DNA from: Phycisphaerales bacterium
GTDB lineage: Bacteria > Planctomycetota > Phycisphaerae > Tepidisphaerales > Tepidisphaeraceae
Assembly: GCA_028288905.1 (NCBI GenBank)
Contig: JAQGHJ010000837.1
Location: 1-5,125, forward strand
DNA length: 5,125 nucleotides
Direction: 5' to 3'
Of the stretch, positions 4,922-5,125 are shown piece after piece (the first letter of the stretch is position 1; every line of letters starts with the position of its first letter). The notes beneath the pieces were generated by a model, which was not told the origin of the DNA, made no database searches, and saw only the letters and a list, made by a program, of their open reading frames with translations. The position numbers were made by a program, and so were the translations under genes.

Positions 4922-5125
4922 ATGGCCATCACGCTGACCGAGTCCGCCGCGAGCCGGATCCACGAGTACATCAAGTCCGAGGCACTGCCCGACGGCGAGA
5001 CGCGGCTCCGCGTCGGCGTCAAGGGTGGCGGTTGCAGCGGGTTCAGCTACCTGCTGGACCTGACGGCCGACGCCCCGGGCGAGTTTGACGAAGAGGTCGA
5101 GACCAGCGGCGTGAAGGTGCTGATC
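4922..5125 (+). CDS. A-type iron-sulfur cluster carrier (IscA/SufA/ErpA/HesB family), partial at the right edge
   Basis: The first 68 residues of a small cytosolic scaffold/carrier that receives iron-sulfur clusters and passes them to client proteins. It opens MAITLTESAASRIHEYIKS, the usual helix of the family, followed by LRVGVKGGGCSGFSYLLDL (29-47), the core signature with the first of three conserved cluster-binding Cys (C38). The remaining Cys-x-Cys near the C-terminus lies beyond the window; family members are about 105-125 residues, so roughly 60 percent is visible. ATG 4922 is fixed by GAGGTGA (4908-4914), a seven-base match to the extended anti-Shine-Dalgarno, seven bases upstream. 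The gene has its own strong promoter and a structured leader. Assignment to IscA, SufA or ErpA cannot be made without the C-terminus and wider context. Confidence 0.94.
   Translation, partial: MAITLTESAASRIHEYIKSEALPDGETRLRVGVKGGGCSGFSYLLDLTADAPGEFDEEVETSGVKVLI

Overview
The window is GC-rich, gene-dense bacterial chromosomal DNA with strongly G/C-ending codons. The small 'QPF-x-PF' protein, the loose use of Shine-Dalgarno sequences and the mix of gene families suggest a planctomycete, perhaps of the Gemmataceae. That placement is inference from family resemblance, not proof. I see no CRISPR array, prophage or complete insertion sequence, and no multi-gene defence or biosynthetic system.

Layout. 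A minus-strand gene leaves the left edge; only its start and an apparent signal peptide are visible (1-112). A gene-free divergent region follows (113-427) with a few weak inverted repeats. Three plus-strand genes run together: a membrane family 2 glycosyltransferase (428-1675), a D-hexose-6-phosphate mutarotase-like epimerase (1786-2715), and a 37- to 43-residue four-cysteine putative zinc ribbon (2733-2846) that starts at or just after the epimerase stop codon. Next comes a tRNA-Arg(ACG) gene (2905-2978), with a possible promoter and a hairpin leader in front and a strong terminator-like hairpin behind. A SAM-dependent O-methyltransferase-like gene follows (3186-4274).

Right after the methyltransferase stop lies an 81-base AT-richer element with 14 complementary end bases (4280-4360). 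It is followed by a convergent minus-strand gene for a 73-residue 'QPF-x-PF' protein (4423-4644). The last intergenic region carries the best promoter of the window (GTGACA-17-TATAGT) and a folded leader ahead of an A-type iron-sulfur carrier gene (4922 onward), which is cut by the right edge.

How the genes work together. The glycosyltransferase and the hexose-phosphate epimerase both touch sugar metabolism and may be co-transcribed with the zinc ribbon, but no shared pathway is proven. The tRNA, methyltransferase, small protein and iron-sulfur carrier look like independent units. The parts most worth a second look are the zinc-ribbon micro-gene, the 81-base foldable element, and the palindrome over the -10 box of the iron-sulfur carrier promoter.
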